From the NCBI RefSeq assembly GCF_900103345.1, contig NZ_LT629702.1:3472001-3536000 (forward strand): a stretch of DNA of 64,000 nt. Reading direction: 5' to 3'. The position numbers and the translations under genes were made by a program. Below are positions 20,225 to 28,725 of this stretch, in pieces; position 1 is the first letter of the stretch; the number at the start of each line of letters is the position of its first letter. This DNA is from Pseudomonas azotoformans. GTDB lineage: Bacteria; Pseudomonadota; Gammaproteobacteria; Pseudomonadales; Pseudomonadaceae. The notes beneath the pieces were generated by a model. It had not been told where the DNA came from. It searched no databases and was given only the letters and a program-made list of their open reading frames with translations.

Positions 20225-20343
20225 AAACGTGGCCTACAAAGACCAGTACAGCAAGGCACAAACACCGGAGCACAATGTTTGCTCTTGCTGTTACAAAATC
20301 TGACCGGCCACGCTGTAGGAAGTTTCCACAGTTAAACAATTCT

Positions 20344-20628
20344 TCATGCGGCGGTGGCGTTGCGAGTCTGGGCTGCGTTGCGCAAGGCCGCGATGACCGA
20401 GGGCTCCAGACGTCCTTCGGCAATTTTGATGTCACGCAGCAGGCAATCCACCACATCCACCAGCATGCGCTTGTCCATCAATTGGGCGCGGTCGACGTCA
20501 CGCTCGACCACGATGGCGCCAGCAGGATTCTTCACGGTTACCAGGCACTCGTCCTGCACACCAGAGGTGGTCAGCGTAACCTGATAAGGGCTCAGTGCTT
20601 CTTCGAGCAATAGGCTGATACTTTCCAT
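20344..20628 (-). CDS. DUF3509 domain protein
   Basis: A small cytosolic protein of 94 residues (MESISLLLEEALSPYQVTLTTSG...), matching the DUF3509 family common in Pseudomonas. No signal or membrane segment is visible, and no function is known. ATG at 20628 is used because family members usually begin there; a GTG four codons upstream is an alternative and neither has a strong ribosome site. A hairpin terminator lies about 120 bases downstream. Confidence 0.8.
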   Translation of the reverse strand: MESISLLLEEALSPYQVTLTTSGVQDECLVTVKNPAGAIVVERDVDRAQLMDKRMLVDVVDCLLRDIKIAEGRLEPSVIAALRNAAQTRNATAA

Positions 20629-20941
20629 CTCGATCACCACTCAATAGTTCGGGAACAATCGTTTCAACGGGAGCTGCATCTATCCTAAGTGACTGTTTGT
20701 GACGTAGGAAAGTTCGCTTTATCGTCTTTATGGGGCCGTCAGGGGGTGACGGATTCCAGCATGCGCTTGCAACATGACAACGAAAAAACGGTCGCACATA
20801 AGTGCTTACGCAATGGGCGGCTTTTTTGGGGTTTCCGGGCGTTGAGGCCCAAGGTGAATCCTATACTCGGTGGGCGCTGATTACTTTGCCTTGCAGGCAG
20901 GAGCGCATGTCAAAAGGCCCATATTGCGAAGGATAAATACG
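20629..20941. other. 313-base intergenic region between DUF3509 and a small membrane protein
   Basis: No open frame here looks coding. It must hold the divergent promoters of its two neighbours. On the plus strand CTATACT at 20861-20867 matches the extended -10 preferred by RpoS in pseudomonads and would give a leader of about 70 bases for the downstream gene. Short hairpin-forming stretches (for example around 20734-20752, GCCGTCAGGGGGTGACGG) have no clear role. Confidence 0.5.
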
Positions 20942-21142
20942 ATGCTTGAACACGACAAAGAGCAAGCTGCGCTTGAGAAGATTCACGCCGACATATCACG
21001 CATTTATGCCGAGCAACGCAAACTCACTGCCGAGACACACAAGATAACCCGTGAGAATTTCTGGTATCCATTGGGCGTAGTCATGGCCATGTTTACGGCG
21101 TTCAGCACTGTCTTGGCCATCGTGCAGAAACTACTCACATAG
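20942..21142 (+). CDS. Small single-span membrane protein, unknown function
   Basis: A 66-residue protein: a charged amphipathic N-terminal helix (MLEHDKEQAALEKIHADISRI, continuing to about residue 37), then one hydrophobic segment (about residues 40-64, FWYPLGVVMAMFTAFSTVLAIV) and a short KLLT tail. ATG at 20942 is preferred over an upstream GTG at 20870 because AAGGA lies 8 bases before it. The layout (soluble coiled helix plus C-terminal anchor) is like many small bacterial membrane proteins, but I recognise no characterised family. Confidence 0.75.
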   Translation: MLEHDKEQAALEKIHADISRIYAEQRKLTAETHKITRENFWYPLGVVMAMFTAFSTVLAIVQKLLT

Positions 21143-21174
21143 CCGCGTGTACCAAACGGGGCCTGCCAGAAACG

Positions 21175-21214
21175 AAAAACGCCGCTGACCCAAGGAAGGG
21201 AAAGCGGCGTTTTT
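21175..21214. terminator. Bidirectional terminator
   Basis: A 12-bp perfect stem AAAAACGCCGCT / AGCGGCGTTTTT with a 16-base loop. It has A-runs on the left and T-runs on the right, so it works in both directions between the small membrane protein gene (plus) and thrC (minus). Confidence 0.9.
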
Positions 21215-21230
21215 GTCTGCGCGGTGTGCC

Positions 21231-22640
21231 TTACAACGGCTTACCCCGGTTGCCATGCTGGCTCACAAACGCCTGCACGGCCTTCAGGTCATTGGCCAAC
21301 ACGGTGCAACGCTCTTCACGCTCGAACAGGTCAGCCAGGTGCACCGGCAACTCCAGCGCCTTGCCAACACCGGCCTTCTCCACCGCTTCCGGGAATTTCA
21401 CCGGATGGGCGGTGCCCAGGATGACCATCGGGATATCCAGGCTGCGACGGCACTCGCGGGCGGCCTTCACGCCGATGGCGGTGTGCGGGTCGAGCAGCTC
21501 GCCGGTCTGGGCATAGACTTCAGCGATGGTTTCGCAGGTCTGCGCGTCGTCCACGGCCAGGGAGTCGAACAGCTTGCGGGTTTCGCTCCAGCGCTCTTCA
21601 TCCACGCTGAAACCGCCGCCGCTCTTGAAAGTGTCCATCAAGCCGGCAATCGCCGCACCGTTGCGACCGTGCATGTCGAACAGCAGGCGTTCGAAGTTCG
21701 ACGAGACCATGATGTCCATGGACGGCGACAAGGTCGCGTGCAGCGTTTCCTTGACGTACTGGTTGCCGCTCATGAAGCGGTGCAGGATGTCGTTGCGGTT
21801 GGTGGCAACGATCAACTGGTTGATCGGCAGGCCCATGTTCCGCGCCAGGTAACCGGCGAAAATGTCGCCGAAGTTACCGGTCGGCACCGAGAACGACACC
21901 GAACGCGCTGGGCCGCCCAACTGCAGCGATGCATGGAAGTAGTAGACGATCTGGGCCATGATCCGCGCCCAGTTGATCGAGTTCACCGCCACCAGGCGCG
22001 TGCCTTTGAGGAAGCTCTGGTCAGCGAAGCTGTTCTTGACCATTTCCTGGCAGTCATCGAAGTTGCCTTCGATGGCGATGTTATGGATGTTCTCGCCGAA
22101 TATGGTGGTCATCTGGCGGCGCTGCACTTCTGACACACGCTTGTGCGGGTGCAGGATGAAGATGTCGACGTTTTCGCAGTGCTTGCAACCTTCGATGGCC
22201 GCCGAACCGGTATCACCGGAGGTGGCACCGATGATCACCACGCGCTCGCCGCGCTTCTCCAGCACATAATCCAGCAGGCGCCCCAGCAGTTGCAGGGCGA
22301 AGTCCTTGAACGCCAGGGTCGGGCCGTGGAACAGCTCCAGCACCCACTCGTTACCATTCAGTTGGCGCAGAGGCGCGATGGCGTTGTGGGAAAACACGCC
22401 GTAGGTTTCTTCGAGGATCTTCTTGAAATCGGCGTCGGGAATGCTGCCGGTGACGAACGGGCGCATCACCCGGAAGGCCAGCTCGTGGTACGGCAGGCCG
22501 GCCCACGAAGCGATCTCTTCCTGGGTGAAGCGTGGCAGGTTTTCCGGCACGTACAGGCCACCGTCAGTGGCAAGGCCTGCGAGCAGGACGTCTTCGAAAT
22601 TCAGGGCCGGTGCCTGGCCGCGGGTGCTGATATAACGCAT
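21231..22640 (-). CDS. thrC: Threonine synthase
   Basis: PLP enzyme that converts O-phosphohomoserine to threonine. From ATG at 22640 the protein is 469 residues (MRYISTRGQAPALNFEDVLLAGLATDGGLYVP). It carries the PLP lysine in GPTLAFKDFALQ (Lys112) and the phosphate loop GATSGDTGSAAIEG. AGAGGAG precedes the ATG by 7 bases; an ATG ten codons upstream is in frame but lacks these features. It is the last gene of the xerD-dsbC-hom-thrC run. Confidence 0.98.
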   Translation of the reverse strand: MRYISTRGQAPALNFEDVLLAGLATDGGLYVPENLPRFTQEEIASWAGLPYHELAFRVMRPFVTGSIPDADFKKILEETYGVFSHNAIAPLRQLNGNEWVLELFHGPTLAFKDFALQLLGRLLDYVLEKRGERVVIIGATSGDTGSAAIEGCKHCENVDIFILHPHKRVSEVQRRQMTTIFGENIHNIAIEGNFDDCQEMVKNSFADQSFLKGTRLVAVNSINWARIMAQIVYYFHASLQLGGPARSVSFSVPTGNFGDIFAGYLARNMGLPINQLIVATNRNDILHRFMSGNQYVKETLHATLSPSMDIMVSSNFERLLFDMHGRNGAAIAGLMDTFKSGGGFSVDEERWSETRKLFDSLAVDDAQTCETIAEVYAQTGELLDPHTAIGVKAARECRRSLDIPMVILGTAHPVKFPEAVEKAGVGKALELPVHLADLFEREERCTVLANDLKAVQAFVSQHGNRGKPL

Positions 22641-22707
22641 GACTGGCTCCTCTAGAGCATTTTTGAACAAGGGCCGCCGAAGCAGCGGGGCCCTTGCCGC
22701 AAAACCA

Positions 22708-24012
22708 TTAGTTCAGGTGTTCGACGCGAATCCGCACCACCGGGCCGACCACGCCTTGCAGGGCTTCCAGGGCGGCGATGGCATCGTTGATGTGCTGTTC
22801 AAGCACGCGGTGAGTCAGCAGGATCATCGGCACCTGGCCGTTTTGCTCCTCGACTTCCTTCTGCATGATCGACTCGATATTGATACCGCGCTCGGACAGG
22901 ATGCTCGCCACCTGGGCCAATACGCCCGGGTGATCCTGGGCCTGGATGCGCAGGTAGTAGGCGCTTTCGCAGGCTTCGATCGGCAGGATCGGGTGGGCCG
23001 ACAGCGAGTCCGGCTGGAAGGCCAGGTGCGGCACGCGGTTTTCCGGGTCGCTGGTCATCGCACGCACCACGTCCACCAGGTCGGCGATCACCGACGAAGC
23101 GGTTGGCTCCATGCCGGCGCCTGCGCCGTAGAACAACGTGGAACCGGCGGCGTCACCGTTGACCATCACCGCGTTCATCACGCCATTGACGTTGGCGATC
23201 AGGCGGTCGGCCGGGATCAGCGTCGGGTGCACACGCAACTCGATACCGGCTGAGGTGCTGCGCGCAACGCCCAGGTGCTTGATGCGGTAGCCCAGGGCTT
23301 CGGCGTAGTTCACGTCGGCGGTGGTCAGCTTGGTGATGCCTTCGGTGTAGGCCTTGTCGAACTGCAGCGGGATACCAAAGGCGATGGACGCCAGGATGGT
23401 CAGCTTGTGCGCCGCGTCGATACCTTCCACGTCAAAGGTCGGGTCGGCTTCGGCGTAACCCAGGGCCTGGGCCTCGGCGAGAACGTCTTCGAAGGTGCGA
23501 CCCTTCTCGCGCATTTCGGTGAGGATGAAGTTGCCGGTGCCGTTGATGATGCCGGCCACCCAGTTGATGCGGTTGGCGGAGAGGCCTTCACGGATCGCCT
23601 TGATTACCGGGATGCCACCGGCCACGGCGGCTTCGAATGCCACGATCACGCCCTTCTCGCGCGCCTTGGCGAAGATCTCGTTGCCGTGCACCGCGATCAG
23701 CGCCTTGTTGGCGGTAACCACGTGCTTGCCGTTCTCGATGGCCTTGAGCACCAACTCGCGGGCCACGGTGTAGCCGCCCACCAGCTCGATGACGATATCG
23801 ATTTCAGGGTTGGTGGCCACGGCGAAGACATCGTTGGTAATCGCAATACCGGTCGTTTCGAACTGAGGCTTTGGCGAACGCGTGGCAATTTGCGCCACTT
23901 CAATCCCGCGACCTGCACGGCGGGAAATTTCTTCAGCATTACGCTGAAGTACGTTGAAGGTGCCGCCACCGACGGTCCCTAACCCACAGATGCCTACTTT
24001 GACCGGTTTCAC
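22708..24012 (-). CDS. hom: Homoserine dehydrogenase
   Basis: NAD(P)H-dependent reduction of aspartate semialdehyde to homoserine, the branch point to threonine and methionine. GTG at 24012, preceded by GGGGAG at 7 bases, gives 434 residues and the family start VKPVKVGICGLGTVGGG (Rossmann fold). The catalytic domain follows (GNEIFAKAREKGVIVAFEAAVAGGIPVIK), and a C-terminal ACT domain (YYLRIQAQDHPGVLAQVASILSERGINIESI) is expected to give threonine feedback. The frame continues upstream to 24123 but without a ribosome site. thrC follows after 67 bases. Confidence 0.97.
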   Translation of the reverse strand: MKPVKVGICGLGTVGGGTFNVLQRNAEEISRRAGRGIEVAQIATRSPKPQFETTGIAITNDVFAVATNPEIDIVIELVGGYTVARELVLKAIENGKHVVTANKALIAVHGNEIFAKAREKGVIVAFEAAVAGGIPVIKAIREGLSANRINWVAGIINGTGNFILTEMREKGRTFEDVLAEAQALGYAEADPTFDVEGIDAAHKLTILASIAFGIPLQFDKAYTEGITKLTTADVNYAEALGYRIKHLGVARSTSAGIELRVHPTLIPADRLIANVNGVMNAVMVNGDAAGSTLFYGAGAGMEPTASSVIADLVDVVRAMTSDPENRVPHLAFQPDSLSAHPILPIEACESAYYLRIQAQDHPGVLAQVASILSERGINIESIMQKEVEEQNGQVPMILLTHRVLEQHINDAIAALEALQGVVGPVVRIRVEHLN

Positions 24013-24030
24013 TGAAGAACTCCCCATGAA

Positions 24031-24078
24031 ACGGCCGACGCGAGGTCGGCCGTGGAAAACAGCCGCACGACTGCGGCT
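24031..24078 (-). terminator. Tandem hairpins between dsbC and hom
   Basis: Two perfect hairpins: 24061-24078 (7-bp AGCCGCA stem, followed on the minus strand by GTTTTCC) and 24031-24053 (9-bp ACGGCCGAC stem, followed by TTTCATGG). Either could attenuate or terminate dsbC transcripts before hom; the weak T-runs suggest partial read-through. Confidence 0.55.
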
Positions 24079-24141
24079 TTCAATTAATGACCTGTCGACT
24101 TGTCCACAGGCCATGATCGTCAAAGGTTCGACGATGCTGGT

Positions 24142-24873
24142 TTATTTGGCACTCAGCGCCAGTTTCGCAACTTGTGGTGCCGGCTGGTAGCCCGGAATCA
24201 CTTGGCCGTCAGCCAAAACGATGGCCGGTGTGCCGTTGACGCCGATGGACTGTCCCAGGGCAAACTGCTTGGAAACCGGGTTGGCGCATTTGGCGGCCTT
24301 GATTTCCTTGCCGTCGACCATCTTGTCCATCGCCGCTTTCTTGTCGGCCGAGCACCATACTGCCTGCAACTGCTCGTCACCCGGCGAACCCAGGCCCTGG
24401 CGCGGGAACGCAACGTAGCGCACCTCCACACCCAGCTTGTTCAACGCAGGCACTTCGGCGTGCAGCTTGTGGCAGTACGGGCAGGTGGTGTCGGTGAACA
24501 CGGTGATGTGGGTCTTGGTCTCACCGATAGCCGGGTAAACCACAGTCTCGGCCACTGGAATGCCATTGATCAGCTTGGACACGCCCAGGCGTTCGGCTTT
24601 TTCAGTCAGGTTGACCGGCTTGCCATCCTTCAACTGGAACAGGTAGCCCTGGACGATGTATTGACCATCGGCACTGGCATACAACACGCGGCTGCCCTTG
24701 AGTTTGACTTCGTACAGGCCGGCCATCGGGCTGGCGCTGATGCTCTCGATCGGGGTGTCGAGCTGCAGGTTGGCCAGGCTCTTGCGGATGGTCTGCTCGG
24801 CAGCGTCATCGGCGAAGGCAAAGGTGGAAACCAACGCAATGGCTGCGGCGGCAATAATCTGGGTCAAGCGCAT
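24142..24873 (-). CDS. dsbC: Thiol:disulfide interchange protein DsbC
   Basis: Periplasmic disulfide isomerase kept reduced by DsbD. From ATG at 24873 (AGGAG 5 bases upstream) it is 243 residues: signal peptide MRLTQIIAAAAIALVSTFAFA, N-terminal dimerisation domain (about 22-80), linker helix, then a thioredoxin fold with the CPYC motif (Cys131, Cys134). A second cysteine pair follows (VWCSADKK ... AAKCANP), as in E. coli DsbC. The open frame extends 98 codons further upstream with no signal peptide and overlaps nothing meaningful. Confidence 0.97.
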   Translation of the reverse strand: MRLTQIIAAAAIALVSTFAFADDAAEQTIRKSLANLQLDTPIESISASPMAGLYEVKLKGSRVLYASADGQYIVQGYLFQLKDGKPVNLTEKAERLGVSKLINGIPVAETVVYPAIGETKTHITVFTDTTCPYCHKLHAEVPALNKLGVEVRYVAFPRQGLGSPGDEQLQAVWCSADKKAAMDKMVDGKEIKAAKCANPVSKQFALGQSIGVNGTPAIVLADGQVIPGYQPAPQVAKLALSAK

Positions 24874-25012
24874 GGGAACTCCTGAAGGCAGATGCAGGGA
24901 CGGGCAGTAACACTGCTTGGAAACACAGGTCTGGGTCGTCCCCTTTGCTAACCGACAAAGCCTACCACAGTTGGGCCGCAGGGCAGCCCGTGGCCGGATA
25001 AATTGGACGTTT

Positions 25013-25909
25013 TCAGCCTCGCGGGTGGTGCTTGGCGTGCATATCCTGCAAACGCGCGCGCGCCACGTGGGTGTAGATCTGGGTGGTGGACAAGTCGCTG
25101 TGCCCGAGCAGCATCTGCACCACACGCAAATCCGCACCGTGGTTGAGCAAATGCGTGGCGAATGCATGGCGCAGCGTGTGGGGTGACAGCGCCTTGCCGA
25201 TCCCGGCGACCTTGGCCTGGTGCTTGATGCGGTGCCAGAAGGTCTGGCGTGTCATCTGCTCGCCACGCAGGCTGGGAAACAGCACATCGCTAGGACGTCC
25301 GCCGAGCAGTTCGCTGCGGGCATCGCGCATATAGCGCTCGACCCACACAATCGCCTCCTCGCCCATTGGCACCAGGCGCTCCTTGCTGCCCTTGCCCATC
25401 ACCCGCAACACGCCCTGGCGCAGGTTGACTTGCTCCAGGGTCAGGCTGATCAGCTCGGTCACCCGCAGGCCACAGGCGTAGAGCACTTCGAGCATGGCGC
25501 GGTCGCGTTGACCGATGGCCTCGCTGAGGTCGGGGGCGGCGAGCAACGCCTCCACGTCGGCTTCCGACAGGGATTTGGGCAATGGCCTGCCAAGTTGTGG
25601 CATATCCACTTGCAGGGTGGGGTCGAGGGCGATCAGCTTTTCCCGCAACAGATAGCGATAAAAACCACGCACGCCGGAAAGAAATCGTGCGGTGGAACGT
25701 GGCTTGTAGTTCTGTTCCAGACGCCAGGCCAAGTGGTCGAGAATCAGCTCGCGGCCGGCGTTGATCAGCTCGAGGTTTTTCTCCTGCAACCAACCATTGA
25801 ACAGCGCAAGGTCGCTGCGGTAAGCCTGGCGCGTGTTGTCCGAGAGGCCTTTTTCCAGCCACAGGGCGTCGAGGAAACGGTCGATCAATGGATGGTCAAT
25901 GGCAGGCAT
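25013..25909 (-). CDS. xerD: Tyrosine recombinase XerD
   Basis: Acts with XerC at dif to resolve chromosome dimers. The 298-residue protein starts MPAIDHPLIDRFLDALWLEKGLS, with an N-terminal SAM-like core-binding domain (to about residue 110). The catalytic domain contains Arg in ACGLRVTELISL, the HTLRHAFATHLL motif, GHSDLSTTQIYTH and the nucleophile Tyr. The length equals E. coli XerD. No strong ribosome site is visible for ATG at 25909 or the in-frame GTG at 25921, so the start is uncertain by four codons. In many gammaproteobacteria xerD and dsbC are neighbours, as here. Confidence 0.96.
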   Translation of the reverse strand: MPAIDHPLIDRFLDALWLEKGLSDNTRQAYRSDLALFNGWLQEKNLELINAGRELILDHLAWRLEQNYKPRSTARFLSGVRGFYRYLLREKLIALDPTLQVDMPQLGRPLPKSLSEADVEALLAAPDLSEAIGQRDRAMLEVLYACGLRVTELISLTLEQVNLRQGVLRVMGKGSKERLVPMGEEAIVWVERYMRDARSELLGGRPSDVLFPSLRGEQMTRQTFWHRIKHQAKVAGIGKALSPHTLRHAFATHLLNHGADLRVVQMLLGHSDLSTTQIYTHVARARLQDMHAKHHPRG

Positions 25910-25948
25910 GGGGGTTCGCACTTGGAAAAGGTGTTGTCAGCGACATCC

Positions 25949-26016
25949 TATCGCGGGCAAGCCCCCTCCCACAGAGGAATGCGTTCCAAATGTGGGAGGG
26001 GGCTTGCCCCCGATGG
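25949..26016 (+). repeat. REP pair in tail-to-tail order
   Basis: Left copy is the complement form (TATCGCGGGCAAGCCCCCTC) and the right copy is the forward form ending CCCCGATGG, with a short 18-base gap. The left copy has CGCGGG where the right implies GGGGGC, a small mismatch. It lies between xerD and the thioesterase gene. Confidence 0.85.
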
Positions 26017-26033
26017 CCGCGACTCGATCTGAA

Positions 26034-26447
26034 TCAGTCTACAAATCCAGGCAGCACCGGTACCGGGCGCTTGTCCGCATCAATGGCCACAAAACTGAAC
26101 ACACCCTGGATCGCCTTTTCGCGACCATCGGCACTCATGCTCTCGACGAACACTTCCACCTCGACCTTGAGGCTGGTGTTGCCGACCTTGATCACACGGC
26201 CGATCAGCTCGACGATGGAACCCGCCGGGATGGCGTGATTGAAATCGATACGGTCGGTAGAGACGGTCACCAGCGGCAACCGGCAAAAACGCGTGGCCGT
26301 GATGAACGACACTTCATCCATCCACGCCAAGGCGGTGCCACCGAACAAGGTGTTGTGGTGGTTGGTGGTCGGCGGGAACACAGCCTTGGTCACGTGGGTG
26401 ACGGACAGGTCGGTGCGACGCTGGATTTCTTCAAGACGGGTGGTCAT
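26034..26447 (-). CDS. Acyl-CoA thioesterase (hotdog fold, YciA-like)
   Basis: A 137-residue single hotdog domain with TNHHNTLFGGTALAWMDEVSFITA (residues about 28-50), the motif with the catalytic Asp of the YciA/BFIT-type acyl-CoA hydrolases, and PLVTVSTDRIDFNHAIPAGSIVEL downstream. It hydrolyses acyl-CoA thioesters; chain-length preference cannot be read from sequence. ATG at 26447 is used because the family starts there; a TTG eight codons upstream is also in frame. It lies after a shared terminator, facing away from rplS. Confidence 0.9.
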   Translation of the reverse strand: MTTRLEEIQRRTDLSVTHVTKAVFPPTTNHHNTLFGGTALAWMDEVSFITATRFCRLPLVTVSTDRIDFNHAIPAGSIVELIGRVIKVGNTSLKVEVEVFVESMSADGREKAIQGVFSFVAIDADKRPVPVLPGFVD

Positions 26448-26482
26448 GGACAAATACCGGGAAAGGGACAAATTTCAGGCAC

Positions 26483-26510
26483 AAAAAAGCAGCCCGTAGG
26501 CTGCTTTTTT
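26483..26510. terminator. Bidirectional terminator at the end of the rplS operon
   Basis: A 12-bp perfect stem (AAAAAAGCAGCC with GGCTGCTTTTTT) and a CGTA loop. It has T-runs on both strands and lies 20 bases after the rplS stop. Confidence 0.92.
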
Positions 26511-26529
26511 CTGCATCGGGAAACTGGAC

Positions 26530-26880
26530 TTAAGCCAGTTTTTCCTTGATGCGAGCTGCTTTACCGGACAGGTCACGCAGGTAGTACAGCTTGGCTTTAC
26601 GTACGTCACCGCGACGCTTGACGGCCATGCTGTCGATTTGCGGGCTGTAGGTCTGGAAAGTACGCTCTACGCCAACACCGTTGGAGATTTTACGAACAGT
26701 GAAAGCACTGTTCACACCACGGTTACGCTTGGCGATTACCACGCCTTCGAACGCTTGCAGACGCGAACGGTCGCCTTCCTTCACTTTCACCTGAACGACA
26801 ATGGTGTCGCCCGGGGCAAAGGTAGGGATCTCTTTGGTCATCTGCTCTGCTTCGAGTGCAAGGATGATTTTGTTAGTCAT
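26530..26880 (-). CDS. rplS: 50S ribosomal protein L19
   Basis: Ribosomal protein at the 30S-50S interface. 116 residues: [66 protein letters not shown], the family signature, and a basic C-terminus. It is the last gene of rpsP-rimM-trmD-rplS and follows trmD by 45 bases. Confidence 0.99.
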
Positions 26881-26925
26881 GCTGTGCTCCTAAGGTAAGT
26901 CAATGGACCTACCATCGATACGTTG

Positions 26926-27678
26926 TTAACTATCGTCCCGCGCGAGGATGTATTCCTCGAGCAGCTTCTTCTCTTCTCCAGAAAGCGAGCGGCTTTCCAG
27001 AAGATCGGCGCGTCGTTCATAGGTCCGACCAAGGGACTGCTGTAAACGCCAACGCCGGATGTGTGCGTGATTGCCACTTAGCAATACGTCGGGAACACGC
27101 TGATCCGCATACACCTCCGGTCGGGTGTAGTGCGGGCAATCCAGCAAACCATCCGTGAAGGAATCTTCCTCCGCGGAGTCCGCATGCCCTAAAGCTCCAG
27201 GCAGCAGTCGTGTAACCGCATCTATCAGGACCATCGCCGGCAGCTCGCCGCCAGACAGGACATAGTCCCCAATCGACCACTCTTCATCGACATGAGCTTC
27301 AATAAAACGCTCGTCAATGCCTTCATAGCGACCGGCAATCAGGATCAGTGCTTCCTCATTCGCCAGTTCGCGGACCCCAGCCTGTTTCAGCTGACGGCCT
27401 TGAGGGGACAGGTAAATCACCTTCGCCTTCTCCCCGGCAGCGGCCTTGGCCTGAACCAACGCGTCTTGCAGGGGCTTGATCTTCATCACCATGCCCGGAC
27501 CACCGCCAAATGGGCGATCGTCCACAGTGTGATGTCGATCCGTCGTGTAGTCTCGCGGGTTCCAACAGGTAAGCTGCAACAGCCCCTGTTTCACCGCCCG
27601 ACTGGTGATGCCGTACTCGCTGATGGCGGAAAACATCTCGGGAAACAAACTGATCACTTCAATGCGCAAATTAGCCAC
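26926..27678 (-). CDS. trmD: tRNA (guanine-N1-)-methyltransferase TrmD
   Basis: Makes m1G37 in tRNAs, preventing frameshifting. GTG at 27678, two bases after the rimM stop, gives 250 residues starting [23 protein letters not shown]. It contains the SPOUT-fold trefoil-knot SAM site ([40 protein letters not shown] sequence). The frame stays open upstream within rimM to 27744, which would add 22 unrelated residues. Confidence 0.97.
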   Translation of the reverse strand: MANLRIEVISLFPEMFSAISEYGITSRAVKQGLLQLTCWNPRDYTTDRHHTVDDRPFGGGPGMVMKIKPLQDALVQAKAAAGEKAKVIYLSPQGRQLKQAGVRELANEEALILIAGRYEGIDERFIEAHVDEEWSIGDYVLSGGELPAMVLIDAVTRLLPGALGHADSAEEDSFTDGLLDCPHYTRPEVYADQRVPDVLLSGNHAHIRRWRLQQSLGRTYERRADLLESRSLSGEEKKLLEEYILARDDS

Positions 27679-27680
27679 GC

Positions 27681-28217
27681 CTAGAAGTCCGCGTCCCATT
27701 CCACCTTCATCTCGCCCGCTGCCAGGTCGACGGCCAACACGCATTGCTCGGTATACGGCAACAGGCGTTCGCGATCATCCAGGCTGCCAGCGCAAGGCTT
27801 GACCACCATTACATCATTGGCGCCGGTTTCCAGAAGATGATCGATTTTCCCGAACAGTTGCCCGAGTTGATCAATAACCTTCAGACCTTCCAGCTGGTAC
27901 CAGTAGTACTCGCCGTCGGTCAATTCAGGGAACAGGTTGCGCGGCACGCAGATCTCATAACCGGCCAGAAGACGAGCTTCCTCACGATCATCAAGACCCT
28001 TGAGCTTTGCGACCAGGAACTTGTCGCTCCCGCGTCCACTGACCAGCTCGACCTGTTTCACACTACCCTCGCGCTTGAGCGTCCAGGTTTTGTACTGCAA
28101 CAGGTTTTCAGTCGGATCAGTAAAGGAATACACCTTCACTTCGCCGCGAACGCCATGAACCGAGTAAATCTTGCCGATAACGATCAAATCATCAGCAACA
28201 GCTGGCGTCGCGTTCAT
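27681..28217 (-). CDS. rimM: 16S rRNA processing protein RimM
   Basis: Assembly factor for the 30S head that binds S19. 178 residues with the N-terminal RimM barrel ([25 protein letters not shown]) and a C-terminal PRC-barrel domain ([19 protein letters not shown]). It starts 5 bases after the rpsP stop and ends 2 bases before trmD. Confidence 0.98.
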   Translation of the reverse strand: MNATPAVADDLIVIGKIYSVHGVRGEVKVYSFTDPTENLLQYKTWTLKREGSVKQVELVSGRGSDKFLVAKLKGLDDREEARLLAGYEICVPRNLFPELTDGEYYWYQLEGLKVIDQLGQLFGKIDHLLETGANDVMVVKPCAGSLDDRERLLPYTEQCVLAVDLAAGEMKVEWDADF

Positions 28218-28222
28218 ATTGC

Positions 28223-28474
28223 TCAGGCTGCGGCCTTAGCCGAGTCCTTCAACAGTTTTGCAACGCGCTCGGATGGCTGTGCACCCACGCTCAGCCAGTA
28301 GGCTACGCGCTCTTGGTTCACGGACAGACGAACTTCTTGACCACGAGCAACAGGGTTGAAGAAGCCAACCTGTTCCTTGTGCGAACCGTCGCGCGGGTTG
28401 CGGCTGTCGGTTACGGTCAAGTGGTAAAACGGGCGCTTTTTGGAGCCGCCAAGGGCAAGACGGATTGTTAGCAT
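28223..28474 (-). CDS. rpsP: 30S ribosomal protein S16
   Basis: 83-residue ribosomal protein ([30 protein letters not shown]), the standard S16 N-terminus. First gene of the operon; a promoter lies about 75 bases upstream. Confidence 0.99.
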   Translation of the reverse strand: MLTIRLALGGSKKRPFYHLTVTDSRNPRDGSHKEQVGFFNPVARGQEVRLSVNQERVAYWLSVGAQPSERVAKLLKDSAKAAA

Positions 28475-28546
28475 GTGAACATCGTTCCTGTAGTCGGTGC
28501 TGCAAATCTAAATGCACAGCGGGCATAGGTGCCCGAAAGGCCGCAT

Positions 28547-28574
28547 ATTCTAAGGAATATCCGGACTTTTGCAA
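28547..28574 (-). promoter_or_regulatory. Promoter of the rpsP-rimM-trmD-rplS operon
   Basis: On the minus strand, TTGCAA (28574-28569), a 16-base spacer, and TAGAAT (28552-28547). It predicts a leader of about 65 bases before rpsP. Confidence 0.65.
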
Positions 28575-28725
28575 ATGTCTTTTTCTGGCGCCTATCAGCG
28601 TGCCACTCAGATCTGCTATAGAGCCGTCGGTTAAAACGGCGAGTCAGCGCCCGCCAACGGCGGGTTTGCTGGAGATCCCACATCCCTGTGGGTCGGAGCA
28701 GGAGCTGGGCTCCCGCTCGAATACT

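Noticed and set aside
20687..20715. Candidate ECF-type promoter (GAACTT with downstream TCACTT) before DUF3509
   Set aside because: Only the -35 half matches AlgU-type promoters; the -10 does not.
24874..25167. 98-codon upstream extension of dsbC
   Set aside because: It precedes a clear signal peptide and ribosome site at 24873.
28640..28700. G+C hairpins between rpsP and ffh as an ffh terminator
   Set aside because: Stems are short and not followed by T-runs in the ffh direction; too weak to list.
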